Below are positions 7,617 to 16,410 of a stretch of 64,000 nt of DNA, piece by piece. Position numbers and translations under genes: made by a program. Source of the DNA: an uncultured Muribaculaceae bacterium (lineage in GTDB: Bacteria; Bacteroidota; Bacteroidia; Bacteroidales; Muribaculaceae); contig CAJTWH010000010.1 of the NCBI GenBank assembly GCA_910579995.1, positions 39,115 through 103,114 on the forward strand. Reading direction: 5' to 3'. Each line of letters opens with the position of its first letter. Position 1 is the stretch's first letter. Under the pieces are notes generated by a model. The model made no database searches. It worked only from the letters and a program-made list of their open reading frames with translations, and was not told the origin of the DNA.

Positions 7617-10600
7617 TTCAAAGCACTAAGAATGAAGGTAAAGGATAAAGGCTCAGCCGTGAGCACATACTCAGGCAGAGGCGGCGGGCCGCAACTTCTA
7701 TTACCCAACGGATAAGAGCATGAATTTATTGCCCAAGAGACGCCTTCTGTTCTAAGCAAATCTTTATCATTGTCGGCCTTGGTGAGATTCTCAAGGGTAT
7801 AGTGCATAGCCGAAGTCTCAAAAAGGGGCGCTCCGCACACTTTGAGACCTTTGCCTGAGGCGGCAGTCAGCGAGGCCTCGCGGCAATCCATCTTGTTGCC
7901 GTTCTCCTGCGGGTAGGTGTGGTGTGTGAACTGCTCATCGACAGAGCCGGTGAAGCGCCCGAGGCGAGCACCGTCGCGGCGGTCGCGGTATGATTCCACC
8001 GGGCCGAGGCCATACCATGAGAACTTGTCGTAGCCCGGAGCCACCGACATCAGATATCCCACACAAGGGAAACTTGCGATATCCGGCGAGGGCGTAAGGT
8101 CGGTGTCGATACGGACACGGCCGTCGCTTGTGACGGTATATGTCGAGGTGTAGTCAATCCAAGCTTCCTTACCCGGAGCTGCGGCACGATATACCGACAC
8201 AATCTTTACCGAATCGGCACATTCATGCGCAATGGCAAAGCTTCTGAGCTCGTGCACAAGGCTGTCGAGACCGGCTTCGACCCATCCTCGGCCAATCTCG
8301 TTTGTGGGAGGATATGAGCCGTCGTTCTGAGTGGGCGAGCGCCACAGGTTGAGCTGCATTGGAGCGGAGAGGAACTCCCGTCCGCCGACAATCCAGCTGC
8401 AGAGCATACCGCTCCGCTTGTCGAATGTCACATCGACGTGCTTGTTTACGATATGGACGCCATCGCCCGATTTGTCGGTTTTAAGAGCCTGCGCGCCTTT
8501 TAAATTCGGGGTTATAGAGCTGTCGGCGAGTTTGAACTGCGCAAAAGCCACCTCAAAACCTGCGGGAGCCCATTTCCGTGCCTCGCCAAGAGAGGCGTTG
8601 ACCTCCAGCACTAGTTCTCCCTTGTGGCCTTTAGTCTTGAAAGATATTGGCATAGTGGCACTTGCGCCCGGGGCGGCGTCGGCTTTGGCGCACTTTCCGC
8701 TTTCTACCACGCGGCCGTCTTCGAGGAGCTTCCACGAGATATCGAAATCGCTTAGCGGCAGATAATTATAATTATTCGTGACGGTGAGGTTCTTGCCGTC
8801 GAACGCAAAGCCTATACGCTCATATACTTTCTTACACTCATACAAGGCCGGCTTGGGCCGACGGTCGGCAAAGACAAGACCGTTTGTGCCGTTGATTGAC
8901 GACAGATATCTCTTGCCCGAGACTGAGTCGGTGAGATATATGCTCTGGTCTACCCAGTCCCAGATATAGCCTCCGATAAGGCGGGGATATTTCTTTACGG
9001 CGTCCCAATACTCGCGGTGGTTTCCCACAGCATTGCCCTTCGCATGGGCGTACTCGCACATCACCACCGGGCGGTTTTCACCCGGCTGAGTGGCAAGCTC
9101 TATCACACCCTCAACTGAGGGATACATAGTGCTCACCACATCTACTGCCGGAGGCTCGGCAGGGTTGACCGCGGGGCGGTCGGTCTTCATGAAATCGCGG
9201 CCGTAGCCATATTGGTGAGAGCCGCCATTGTGCAGATATGCCTCGAAGTGTATGAGCCTCGTCGGGTCGTAGTCTTTCACCCACGCCGCACGGGCCGCAT
9301 GATTGGGGCCTACGCCCGACTCATTGCCAAGCGACCAGAAAATCACCGAAGGATGGTTTATATCGCGCTTCACCATGCCGGCCACGCGCTCGAGCTGTGC
9401 ATTGAGCCACAATGTATTGTTGGAGAGCTCGGCGTCGGCGCCACAGGTCTCTACATCGGCCTCGTCCATCACATATATACCGTATTCATCGCAGAGGTCG
9501 TAGAACTCGGGGGCTGCGGGATAATGCGACGTACGCACCGAGTTGAAGCCGAATTGCTTCATAAGCTCTATATCGCGGCGCATAGTCTCCACGCTGACGG
9601 TCTTACCTCCGGCGGGGTCATGGTCGTGGCGGTTGACACCGTAGAGGAGCTCGCGGCGACCGTTGACAAAGAGCTCGCCATTCTTCACCTCAATGCAGCG
9701 GAAGCCAATACGCGCACTGCGGGCCTCGACAAGATTGCCTTTGGCGTCGGTGAGCGAGAGGACAAGTGTGTAGAGCTCAGGAGTCTCAGCTGACCAAAGC
9801 CTTGGATTGTCGACCTTTGCCGAGATATATTTTGCCAGCGCCGGATTTTTCTGATATTTGGAGTCACGGATAACAGCGGCGTCAATGCTCATCCGCGCGC
9901 CAGTGAGTTCTTTATTGTCTTCATCGTAGAGGCGGCCTTCGAGAGTCCAGCCGTCAAGATTGGCGTATGGGCCTGAGATAAACGGCCTTACCCTGAGAGC
10001 GGAGCTCTTGAAATCGTCGGCCATATCGGTAATCACCGTGAAATCGGCAATATGCACTTGCGGCCGGGCCTCAAGGCGCACATCGCGCACAATGCCGTGG
10101 AAGCGCCAATGGTCTTGGTCTTCAAGATATGAGGCGTCGCTCCAACGCATTACCTCAACAAGTATATCATTATCGCCCTCTACAAGCCAAGGGGTGATAT
10201 TGAAAACGGCAGGAAGAGTGCCACCATCCTCACTGAAACCGACCTTTTGGCCGTTGACAAAGAGATAGAAAGCCCCTCTGACACCTGCGAAATGAAGCAG
10301 GATATCATTTCCTTTCCACGACGCCGGCACAGTGAACGAGCGCTTGTAAAGCCCGATATTATTGTCTTTCCGGGGTACGAAGGGCGGATTGACGGGGCGG
10401 AAGTCGTAGCCCTGCCCGCAATATACCTTTTCGCCGTAGCCGAGCATTTCCCATGTAGACGGAACGTCGACGACATCCCATGCTGTATCGTCGGCCGAAG
10501 GGCTTGAAAAGCCTCCCGGGACATCCGACATATCTTGGCAGAAACGGAATTTCCACTCGCCATTGAGCGATTTGAAGCGCGATGAAGCCGCCGGCCTTAC

Positions 10601-10834
10601 CTGCAGTGCCTCATCGACAGTAGCAAACGATATCGAACTTGCGCTGTAGGGCTCTCTGTTGACGGAGTTTACAAGCGGGTTCTCATACTCGGGGCTGCCG
10701 AAAGCGAGCGAGGGAGTATCGTAGAACGGACTCCCGTTTACGGGCAGCGGAAGAAGGTCGAGCCCGGTCTGTGCAGCAAGAGTATAAGCCTGCACGGCAG
10801 CGAGCAACAATATGCCTGATCTCAATATTTTCAT
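7613..10834 (-). CDS. GH2 beta-galactosidase, LacZ type, exported
   Basis: The product is about 1073 residues if it starts at 10834, where MKILRSGILLLAAVQAYTLAAQ forms a clear signal peptide. An ATG 24 bp earlier (10858) overlaps the upstream gene and only adds a short polar lead. Five-domain LacZ architecture is visible: sugar-binding jelly roll (ends VLEDG-like folds), Ig-like domain, TIM barrel, second Ig-like domain and the C-terminal Bgal_small_N beta-sandwich. The acid/base is Glu in LGNESGVGPNH (about residue 505) and the nucleophile is Glu in VMCEYAHAKGN (about residue 594). It should remove terminal beta-galactose from plant glycans in the periplasm. It is third in the operon, 10 bp after the GH-A gene and overlapping the esterase gene. 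Confidence 0.92.
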   Translation of the reverse strand: MKILRSGILLLAAVQAYTLAAQTGLDLLPLPVNGSPFYDTPSLAFGSPEYENPLVNSVNREPYSASSISFATVDEALQVRPAASSRFKSLNGEWKFRFCQDMSDVPGGFSSPSADDTAWDVVDVPSTWEMLGYGEKVYCGQGYDFRPVNPPFVPRKDNNIGLYKRSFTVPASWKGNDILLHFAGVRGAFYLFVNGQKVGFSEDGGTLPAVFNITPWLVEGDNDILVEVMRWSDASYLEDQDHWRFHGIVRDVRLEARPQVHIADFTVITDMADDFKSSALRVRPFISGPYANLDGWTLEGRLYDEDNKELTGARMSIDAAVIRDSKYQKNPALAKYISAKVDNPRLWSAETPELYTLVLSLTDAKGNLVEARSARIGFRCIEVKNGELFVNGRRELLYGVNRHDHDPAGGKTVSVETMRRDIELMKQFGFNSVRTSHYPAAPEFYDLCDEYGIYVMDEADVETCGADAELSNNTLWLNAQLERVAGMVKRDINHPSVIFWSLGNESGVGPNHAARAAWVKDYDPTRLIHFEAYLHNGGSHQYGYGRDFMKTDRPAVNPAEPPAVDVVSTMYPSVEGVIELATQPGENRPVVMCEYAHAKGNAVGNHREYWDAVKKYPRLIGGYIWDWVDQSIYLTDSVSGKRYLSSINGTNGLVFADRRPKPALYECKKVYERIGFAFDGKNLTVTNNYNYLPLSDFDISWKLLEDGRVVESGKCAKADAAPGASATMPISFKTKGHKGELVLEVNASLGEARKWAPAGFEVAFAQFKLADSSITPNLKGAQALKTDKSGDGVHIVNKHVDVTFDKRSGMLCSWIVGGREFLSAPMQLNLWRSPTQNDGSYPPTNEIGRGWVEAGLDSLVHELRSFAIAHECADSVKIVSVYRAAAPGKEAWIDYTSTYTVTSDGRVRIDTDLTPSPDIASFPCVGYLMSVAPGYDKFSWYGLGPVESYRDRRDGARLGRFTGSVDEQFTHHTYPQENGNKMDCREASLTAASGKGLKVCGAPLFETSAMHYTLENLTKADNDKDLLRTEGVSWAINSCSYPLGNRSCGPPPLPEYVLTAEPLSFTFILSALK

Positions 10835-10844
10835 GATAAATCTG

Positions 10845-13800
10845 TCAATGTTCAACACCGAAAATCACTTCATTGGCCCAGTGTTCTTTCCAATCAGGGT
10901 GAAAAGCCCTCGAATTGATTTTCGACACACTTCTGCCGGCGGCTGTCTCCATGCAGGCTGCTCCTGCAGTATCGTTGTTGACCCTTGCCGAGAATTTCAC
11001 GGGCGAGCCGGCGTCGATGGCTTTTTTCACATCGGGCATTTCGCTCCAAGGTATAGCACATTCGTAGTAGAGCGTATTGCCTTTACGCACCACCTTGAGC
11101 TTGGCAGAGTCGACAGCACCGTCGAAGGGCGACTTAGGCTGGCGAGGGTAGAAATGCTTGCGGGGCATATCGGGCACGAGCATGCGCCATACCTCAAACC
11201 CACCGCCATACTCGGGCGCCACTGTATTGAGGGCATATTCATAGTCGGTGCATTTGTAGCCTGTGAACCGCGGCAGAGTGCCTTTGGGGCATATCTCCAT
11301 GCCATCCTCACCTTCAGGAATCACATTGAAAGCAATGAGAATATTGTCGGTGGCAATGCCGTTGACACCGTCGGGAAGGACCGGACGCTTGCGATAAGTG
11401 AATCTCCTTATCCCCTCGGGCCAAGGCAGGGCGAGATAGTCGTCGTGCTCTACAATGTCCACAGCCACGTCATGAGGCAGCACTTTCTCGCCACCCATGA
11501 GCTCGTAGCCCAAGGTGCCGTAAGTGCCCCGCCAGTCGGCCATAGTGTCGATATCCTTGCCTACGAGCGCTGCGGCAGCATTTCCACTTCCGGAGACAGC
11601 ACGCGACGAGGGGTCGAAGAATACGCCCCCGACCTTGACGGTATACCACCAGCCGCGTGTGGTGCAGCGTATGCGCACATTTCCGCTGAGGTCGAGGTTG
11701 AGATATGTGCCGTCCCACATCCTGTCGATTCCGGTAGTGAGCAGCTCGCGGCCGCTGTCGCGGTCATAAACCGCTATATCAATGCCGTTCTGGTTGGAGG
11801 GGAAATATAGCGAAGCGCGGGTAAAGCGGTCGGAAGGCAGGGAGAGGTCAAAGCCTATCGACTGCACCGTCGCGTTGTTTTCCACATAATTGCCTGTCAA
11901 CTTTCCGCTCATCGACATGGGGGTAGACATATAGGCGGTATCGGGATAGAAGAAATCATCGTCGTTGCGGTCGGCAAACCTCATTGTTCCGGCATGGGGT
12001 GTGCTGTCGGCTACCTTTGCAGCAAAATAGAAATTATCATCGTCGTAGGCAAGGAAGGTCTGCGCCAAGCCCTCGGCATTGGTGTCGAATTGCTCGTAAG
12101 GGTGCCATGCGGCCTCGGTGAGCGAAATGCGGGCTTTCGACGACGAGAGCGGCTGGGCAATCACCCCTGCCCACTCGTCGAGATTTCCGTCGACATCCAC
12201 CTTGCGGCGCGCGATATAATTTACGTGCATGTCTTCGCGGTGAGAGGCTTTGCCGTCGGCTCCGGCGTCGAGGCTCACCTCAAGGGGATAAGTGTTGCCG
12301 GGCAAAGGAGTGCCGCCTTTGACCGCCAAGGTCACCTCCTTGGTTTCGTGCGCACGGAGGCTCACCGTGGCCGGATAAGCGAGCTCGACGCCCTCAATAC
12401 GGGCGTCCAACTTAGCCTTTACCGGACGGTTGAGCACATTTGTGAGGCGCAGAATCATCGACGGGTTATCGCTGTCGAGAGGCGCGGTGAAATCCTGCGC
12501 TACAATCTCGACGGGCTCGTAGCCGTCGATACGCGAGCCACGGAGGGCTGCAAGCAGAGACTTGAAAGAATTTTTCTTGCCGGTGGTGCGCATGTAATAT
12601 CCCTCACATCCCAAGGGAATGACATACCGCCCGCCGACGGGAGCAATCTTATTACCATAGAAATCATAAAGGACGAATTCGGGACGGGCTTTTACCGTCA
12701 TGGTGGCGTCGGCCGATCTTTTGACCGAACCGAGGAGCACGTGGTCGGCACCGAAGGCGTCGGAGAGATCGCCGGCGATGACAACAGTGCCGTCGTCGTC
12801 GTTGCCGTCGTAGCCGTCAAAAACCATAATCCACGGCAGACCGGGACGGAAAAGCAACTCTCTGAAATCACGCTCACCCACAAGACCCTGAACGGCGCCC
12901 ATTGCGGCGGCCGCCGACCATGAGTTGTGGAGCTTGTCGACAGTCTCCACTCCCCTCTTGGTGCGTACCGACATTGTTCGCTGCGAGCGGTTTGGCTCAC
13001 CGGAATACATATAGCCACCGAAGATACCCATGGAGCGGTCGTAGCCGCAAGCGCGGTTTGTGGCCACTACGAGACCGATACGGTCGTCGGTGTTGCCTAC
13101 CCAACTCTCTGTATCCCATACCTTGACGCGGCCTTTATGATCTTTGCGCTTGTTCCACTCTGGGTAGAGCACGGGGGCCTCCAAGCCTTGGTAATGGATT
13201 GACACGAAATCGAATATGGGCAGGATATCCATCGAGCCGTCGGCAAAGAACTTGTCGAGGGCGTTGGAGTTGGAGTCACCTCCGCCGACGAGTACGTCGG
13301 CACCCTTGTCGCGTGCGGCAAAGACACCTTCGGCCATCTTGGTGTAAATCTCGCGGTAACGGAGCATATCGGCCTGCCAGCCTGATATCGATGAGCCTTC
13401 CCACGGCTCATTCCAAAGGCACACAGCCGTCACGGGGCCATTGGGCCAGCCATAGCGTGTGCATATATTTTCGACGTATTTCTTGAAATCATCGTCCATA
13501 GTGGGCATCCATGCGAGGTCTTGCTTGGTGTGCAAGAAGCGGCCCTGCTCATCGAGATGAGGGCGGCCGGTGCCCAAGGGTACCGACGAAGCCGTACGTC
13601 CCTCGCCGAACATCAGCATTACAGTGATATTGTTGTCGCTGTAGCGGTGCATTTGTGCGTCGAGCTCGTTGATAAACGTGCGGTAGTCGGGGTCGGTGGT
13701 AGATATGAAAGGAATGGCGCGCCGTATCGACTGCACACCCACACGGCTTAGGAAATCGACGCCGAGGTCGTCGAGCGACTGGCGTGGATACTGCATTTTC

Positions 13801-14318
13801 ACCGGCGAGGGCTTCATGCTGTAAGCGAAAGAAGTGGCGAGGCGCCGGCCATGCTTGCCAAGGTCGAGGACTACGGCATATCCGCCGAAGCGGTCGATAC
13901 CCTCGATCTTAAGCGGCACATCGGCATAGCCGTTGGGCTCTATCTCAATCTTCAGCGGTATCTTTCTCTCATCACCGGTCTTGACAACCTGAGGCAGCCA
14001 TATATCATTTTCGATACCACGTGTGCCGTAGCCGATGATATGCGCATAGCCATCGAGCGATATCGGCGAACCGGTGTTATTGAGAACCTGAAATTTAAAA
14101 TCGATATTGTCGCCGGGCCAGAACACATTTGCCGGAGCCGACGACTCTGTGAGCAGTACGTCGAAGTCGTATTGTCGCAGGCCGTTGTCGACACCGAATA
14201 CCTCTTCGTAGCCCAGCCAGCTTTCAGGAGCTTTCATCTGGGCGGCAAGAGGCCGGTCAAAGGAAATATTGAATATGAGGGCTGCGAGGATTGCCGCAGA
14301 CTTCAAATATTTTTTCAT
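10845..14318 (-). CDS. large clan GH-A glycoside hydrolase with C-terminal CBM9-like domains
   Basis: The product is 1157 residues with a signal peptide (residues 1 to about 26). An N-terminal beta-sandwich (about 27-165) precedes a TIM barrel. This carries the clan GH-A signature CLWNEPW (acid/base Glu304, ORF numbering) and a second Glu in VWDTESW (Glu404) as likely nucleophile. After barrel-associated beta domains, two stretches (from DGNLDEWAG near residue 720 and ending at VIFGVEH) look like CBM9-type carbohydrate-binding folds. I cannot place the barrel in a numbered GH family with confidence; GH39/GH5-like or an unclassified GH-A family are options. Its start overlaps the GH105 stop by 4 bp (ATGA). 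Confidence 0.75.
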   Translation of the reverse strand: MKKYLKSAAILAALIFNISFDRPLAAQMKAPESWLGYEEVFGVDNGLRQYDFDVLLTESSAPANVFWPGDNIDFKFQVLNNTGSPISLDGYAHIIGYGTRGIENDIWLPQVVKTGDERKIPLKIEIEPNGYADVPLKIEGIDRFGGYAVVLDLGKHGRRLATSFAYSMKPSPVKMQYPRQSLDDLGVDFLSRVGVQSIRRAIPFISTTDPDYRTFINELDAQMHRYSDNNITVMLMFGEGRTASSVPLGTGRPHLDEQGRFLHTKQDLAWMPTMDDDFKKYVENICTRYGWPNGPVTAVCLWNEPWEGSSISGWQADMLRYREIYTKMAEGVFAARDKGADVLVGGGDSNSNALDKFFADGSMDILPIFDFVSIHYQGLEAPVLYPEWNKRKDHKGRVKVWDTESWVGNTDDRIGLVVATNRACGYDRSMGIFGGYMYSGEPNRSQRTMSVRTKRGVETVDKLHNSWSAAAAMGAVQGLVGERDFRELLFRPGLPWIMVFDGYDGNDDDGTVVIAGDLSDAFGADHVLLGSVKRSADATMTVKARPEFVLYDFYGNKIAPVGGRYVIPLGCEGYYMRTTGKKNSFKSLLAALRGSRIDGYEPVEIVAQDFTAPLDSDNPSMILRLTNVLNRPVKAKLDARIEGVELAYPATVSLRAHETKEVTLAVKGGTPLPGNTYPLEVSLDAGADGKASHREDMHVNYIARRKVDVDGNLDEWAGVIAQPLSSSKARISLTEAAWHPYEQFDTNAEGLAQTFLAYDDDNFYFAAKVADSTPHAGTMRFADRNDDDFFYPDTAYMSTPMSMSGKLTGNYVENNATVQSIGFDLSLPSDRFTRASLYFPSNQNGIDIAVYDRDSGRELLTTGIDRMWDGTYLNLDLSGNVRIRCTTRGWWYTVKVGGVFFDPSSRAVSGSGNAAAALVGKDIDTMADWRGTYGTLGYELMGGEKVLPHDVAVDIVEHDDYLALPWPEGIRRFTYRKRPVLPDGVNGIATDNILIAFNVIPEGEDGMEICPKGTLPRFTGYKCTDYEYALNTVAPEYGGGFEVWRMLVPDMPRKHFYPRQPKSPFDGAVDSAKLKVVRKGNTLYYECAIPWSEMPDVKKAIDAGSPVKFSARVNNDTAGAACMETAAGRSVSKINSRAFHPDWKEHWANEVIFGVEH

Positions 14319-16165
14319 TTTATTGCTAAAGAATTGTCGATACCTAATTTATCAAAGAGATTCTGCACTTCGATTCCGGCGAAAATCACGGCGAACGAGC
14401 CATGGGTGTCGTCATCCCAGAAGGGGCGGTTGACATAATACTCCACATCCTCGCTGCACATTGTGCCGACGCAGATGTCATGTACTGTACCGTCGTCGTC
14501 AACCTTCGAGGCCACTGCCTCCCAGCCTTTCTTTACCACGGGGAGATAGGTCTTCTTGTCGAGCCAGCCTAAGCGGATACCGCGGGCTATCGCCATGGTG
14601 AAGATGGCAGTGCCCGAAACTTCGGCGGGGGAATCGCTGCGGTCAATCACATTATGCCAGAAGCCCTGCTCATTCTGATATTTTGCGAGCGAGCCCACAT
14701 GGCATTTATATTGCTTGAGGATGGCAGAATAGAGCCTGTGGGTCTTGGGCAGGTTCATCAACACATCCGACATCGCCCATATCGCCCAACCGTTTGCCCT
14801 CGACCAATGCGGGAGCTTCACCTGCGGGCGCGATGTATAGTTGGCGTGCATATAGAGCTTGGCGTCTTTATCCCAGACGTGCTTGTTGAAATCGACTACC
14901 TGACGGGCAGCGTCGTCGAAAAATGAATCTCTTTCTTTAGGATCGGAGGCATACAGACCGGCTTGGATAAGGAATGGTATGCCCATAAACATATCATCTA
15001 CCCATACGGTGTATTCTTCGGGAGTTGTGCGGGTGTAGTTGCTCATACCCTCGGTGCGGATCTGTCCGTTGCGGGCATATTCGATCATGTTGGCAATGAA
15101 TTTCTCATAGACCTCGCGATTTCTGAAGTCTTTCTCTTTGCGGAGCCTGTAGATTATCGGCAGCGACGGAGCAAGAGTGAAGTCGAGAAGCGTAGAGCCT
15201 ATCACAAGCGAGTTGGCGGAGTTGAAATAGGCGTTGAGCTTGTTGACCTGATAATCGACAAACGGAATACCCTCCATCTGATAATCACAGAAATTTACGG
15301 CCCAAGAGTGATAGCGGTCGTCGCCGGTGAGCTCGCTCAGCTGGGCCATAGCCCAAGCGACACCGCCATTGTGATAGTTCCATTGATATGTAGTGCCCCA
15401 CGGAGCCGGGTCGATCATCTGCCCGAGCACCTCGATTTTTGGGATAGTCCAAGTCACGGCACCGTCGAGGCCCTGATACATGTGCCCGAAAACAAATTCC
15501 GTCTCGGGCTGATAGGCATTGTCGATACCGGGAGCGAACGGGCCGATGACGAGCCAGTTGCTTATCCGGGCCACTTTGCTGTCGATATTCTTCACCCGGT
15601 CAAGCCCCATCGAGGGGTACTGCGGATTGACTTTATATACCTTGTCGTTCTCGCTCGGGGGCTGGATGAGCACACACCATTTGCCTTTTCCCGAGGTTTC
15701 CGATTTTATGATGATATCATTGTTGCCGGCCTGAAGAGGGAGCTCGAAAGAGAAAGGCATTTTAATGCTGCGCTCATCCTTGACGACGTCGAGATTCCTC
15801 ATGCCTCGTTTCTGATATACCTGTTTGCCGTTGCACCATACCTTGCAGGCGTCGTTATGGTCAATCTCAACGGTCATGACAGTGTCGCGCTCAAAATACA
15901 TATTTGTGTAGGCGTATGCCACCCCACCGTATCCGAGGCCGAAAGTGCGGCCGAAATCTATAGTGTGCAGATTGCTGAATTTGTCGGAGTGACCTTGCAA
16001 GTCGAGTTTATACGAAAAGGGAGTCTCGCGAATCAATTTATCGCCGATCTTGCACACCGTCTGTGCAGGCGTCCGTACAGTGAGATTTGCTTCGGCCTTG
16101 ACTTGGTGTCCGCAGCACAATGCCGCGGCGGTAATGATTGGTATCCAGATTTTGGTATTTCGCAT
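14315..16165 (-). CDS. GH105/GH88 family unsaturated uronyl hydrolase-like protein
   Basis: The product is 616 residues with a signal peptide (MRNTKIWIPIITAAALCCGHQVKA). The N-terminal ~200 residues form a beta-rich accessory domain. The C-terminal ~400 residues are an (alpha/alpha)6 barrel of the Glyco_hydro_88 family with the hallmark stretches WVDDMFMGIPFL (catalytic Asp around 390-391), HWSRANGWAIWAMSDVL and EVSGTAIFTMAIARGI. GH105 enzymes cleave the unsaturated galacturonyl residue left by rhamnogalacturonan lyases, which suggests the operon works on pectin-type oligosaccharides. It is first in the operon, with a -7 box at 16227-16234. The N-terminal extension is unusual for plain GH105. 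Confidence 0.85.
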   Translation of the reverse strand: MRNTKIWIPIITAAALCCGHQVKAEANLTVRTPAQTVCKIGDKLIRETPFSYKLDLQGHSDKFSNLHTIDFGRTFGLGYGGVAYAYTNMYFERDTVMTVEIDHNDACKVWCNGKQVYQKRGMRNLDVVKDERSIKMPFSFELPLQAGNNDIIIKSETSGKGKWCVLIQPPSENDKVYKVNPQYPSMGLDRVKNIDSKVARISNWLVIGPFAPGIDNAYQPETEFVFGHMYQGLDGAVTWTIPKIEVLGQMIDPAPWGTTYQWNYHNGGVAWAMAQLSELTGDDRYHSWAVNFCDYQMEGIPFVDYQVNKLNAYFNSANSLVIGSTLLDFTLAPSLPIIYRLRKEKDFRNREVYEKFIANMIEYARNGQIRTEGMSNYTRTTPEEYTVWVDDMFMGIPFLIQAGLYASDPKERDSFFDDAARQVVDFNKHVWDKDAKLYMHANYTSRPQVKLPHWSRANGWAIWAMSDVLMNLPKTHRLYSAILKQYKCHVGSLAKYQNEQGFWHNVIDRSDSPAEVSGTAIFTMAIARGIRLGWLDKKTYLPVVKKGWEAVASKVDDDGTVHDICVGTMCSEDVEYYVNRPFWDDDTHGSFAVIFAGIEVQNLFDKLGIDNSLAIK

Positions 16166-16226
16166 GAGGCTGTGTTTTAATCATTGGTTTTACAAGCGGT
16201 CGGTGAATGGCTCTCCAACCCGCTTG

Positions 16227-16234
16227 CAAAGTTA
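16227..16234 (-). promoter_or_regulatory. -7 box of the GH105-GH-A-GH2-esterase operon
   Basis: The complement reads TAACTTTG, a match to TAnnTTTG, 62 bp before the ATG at 16165. A clear -33 TTTG at the usual distance was not found, which fits a regulated promoter needing an activator. Confidence 0.55.
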
Positions 16235-16303
16235 GCTATCAGGTAACAATCTGACGTAATGCTAAAGCCGATAAACAAGATACAAAGAAACGACAAAAAA
16301 ACG

Positions 16304-16342
16304 ACAAACACGACGCCTGTGACAAAAAAGCGCCGTGTTTGT
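16304..16342 (-). terminator. hairpin downstream of the GH31 operon
   Basis: ACAAACACG-ACGC (16304-16316) pairs with GCGCCGTGTTTGT (16330-16342) with one mismatch and a 13-nt A-rich loop. It lies between the GH31 stop (16405) and the GH105 promoter on the same strand, a plausible site to end the upstream operon. Confidence 0.45.
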
Positions 16343-16350
16343 GCTAAAAT

Positions 16351-16410
16351 ATTAAGTTTCGCAAGCGAAACTTGTTTATTGTGGGTTTATAGCGTTTAAG
16401 AAGTTTAGAA
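16351..16410 (-). repeat. truncated copy of dispersed leader element
   Basis: About 60 bp match one end of the longer copies at 25716-25875 and 31795-31958. It includes the 8-bp palindromic stem AAGTTTCG...CGAAACTT with a CUUG/CAAG tetraloop. The remaining two thirds are absent, and the GH31 stop codon (16405-16407) lies inside the conserved GTTTAG stretch, as if the gene end and repeat have merged. Its orientation relative to the downstream gene is the same as in the other copies. Confidence 0.65.
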
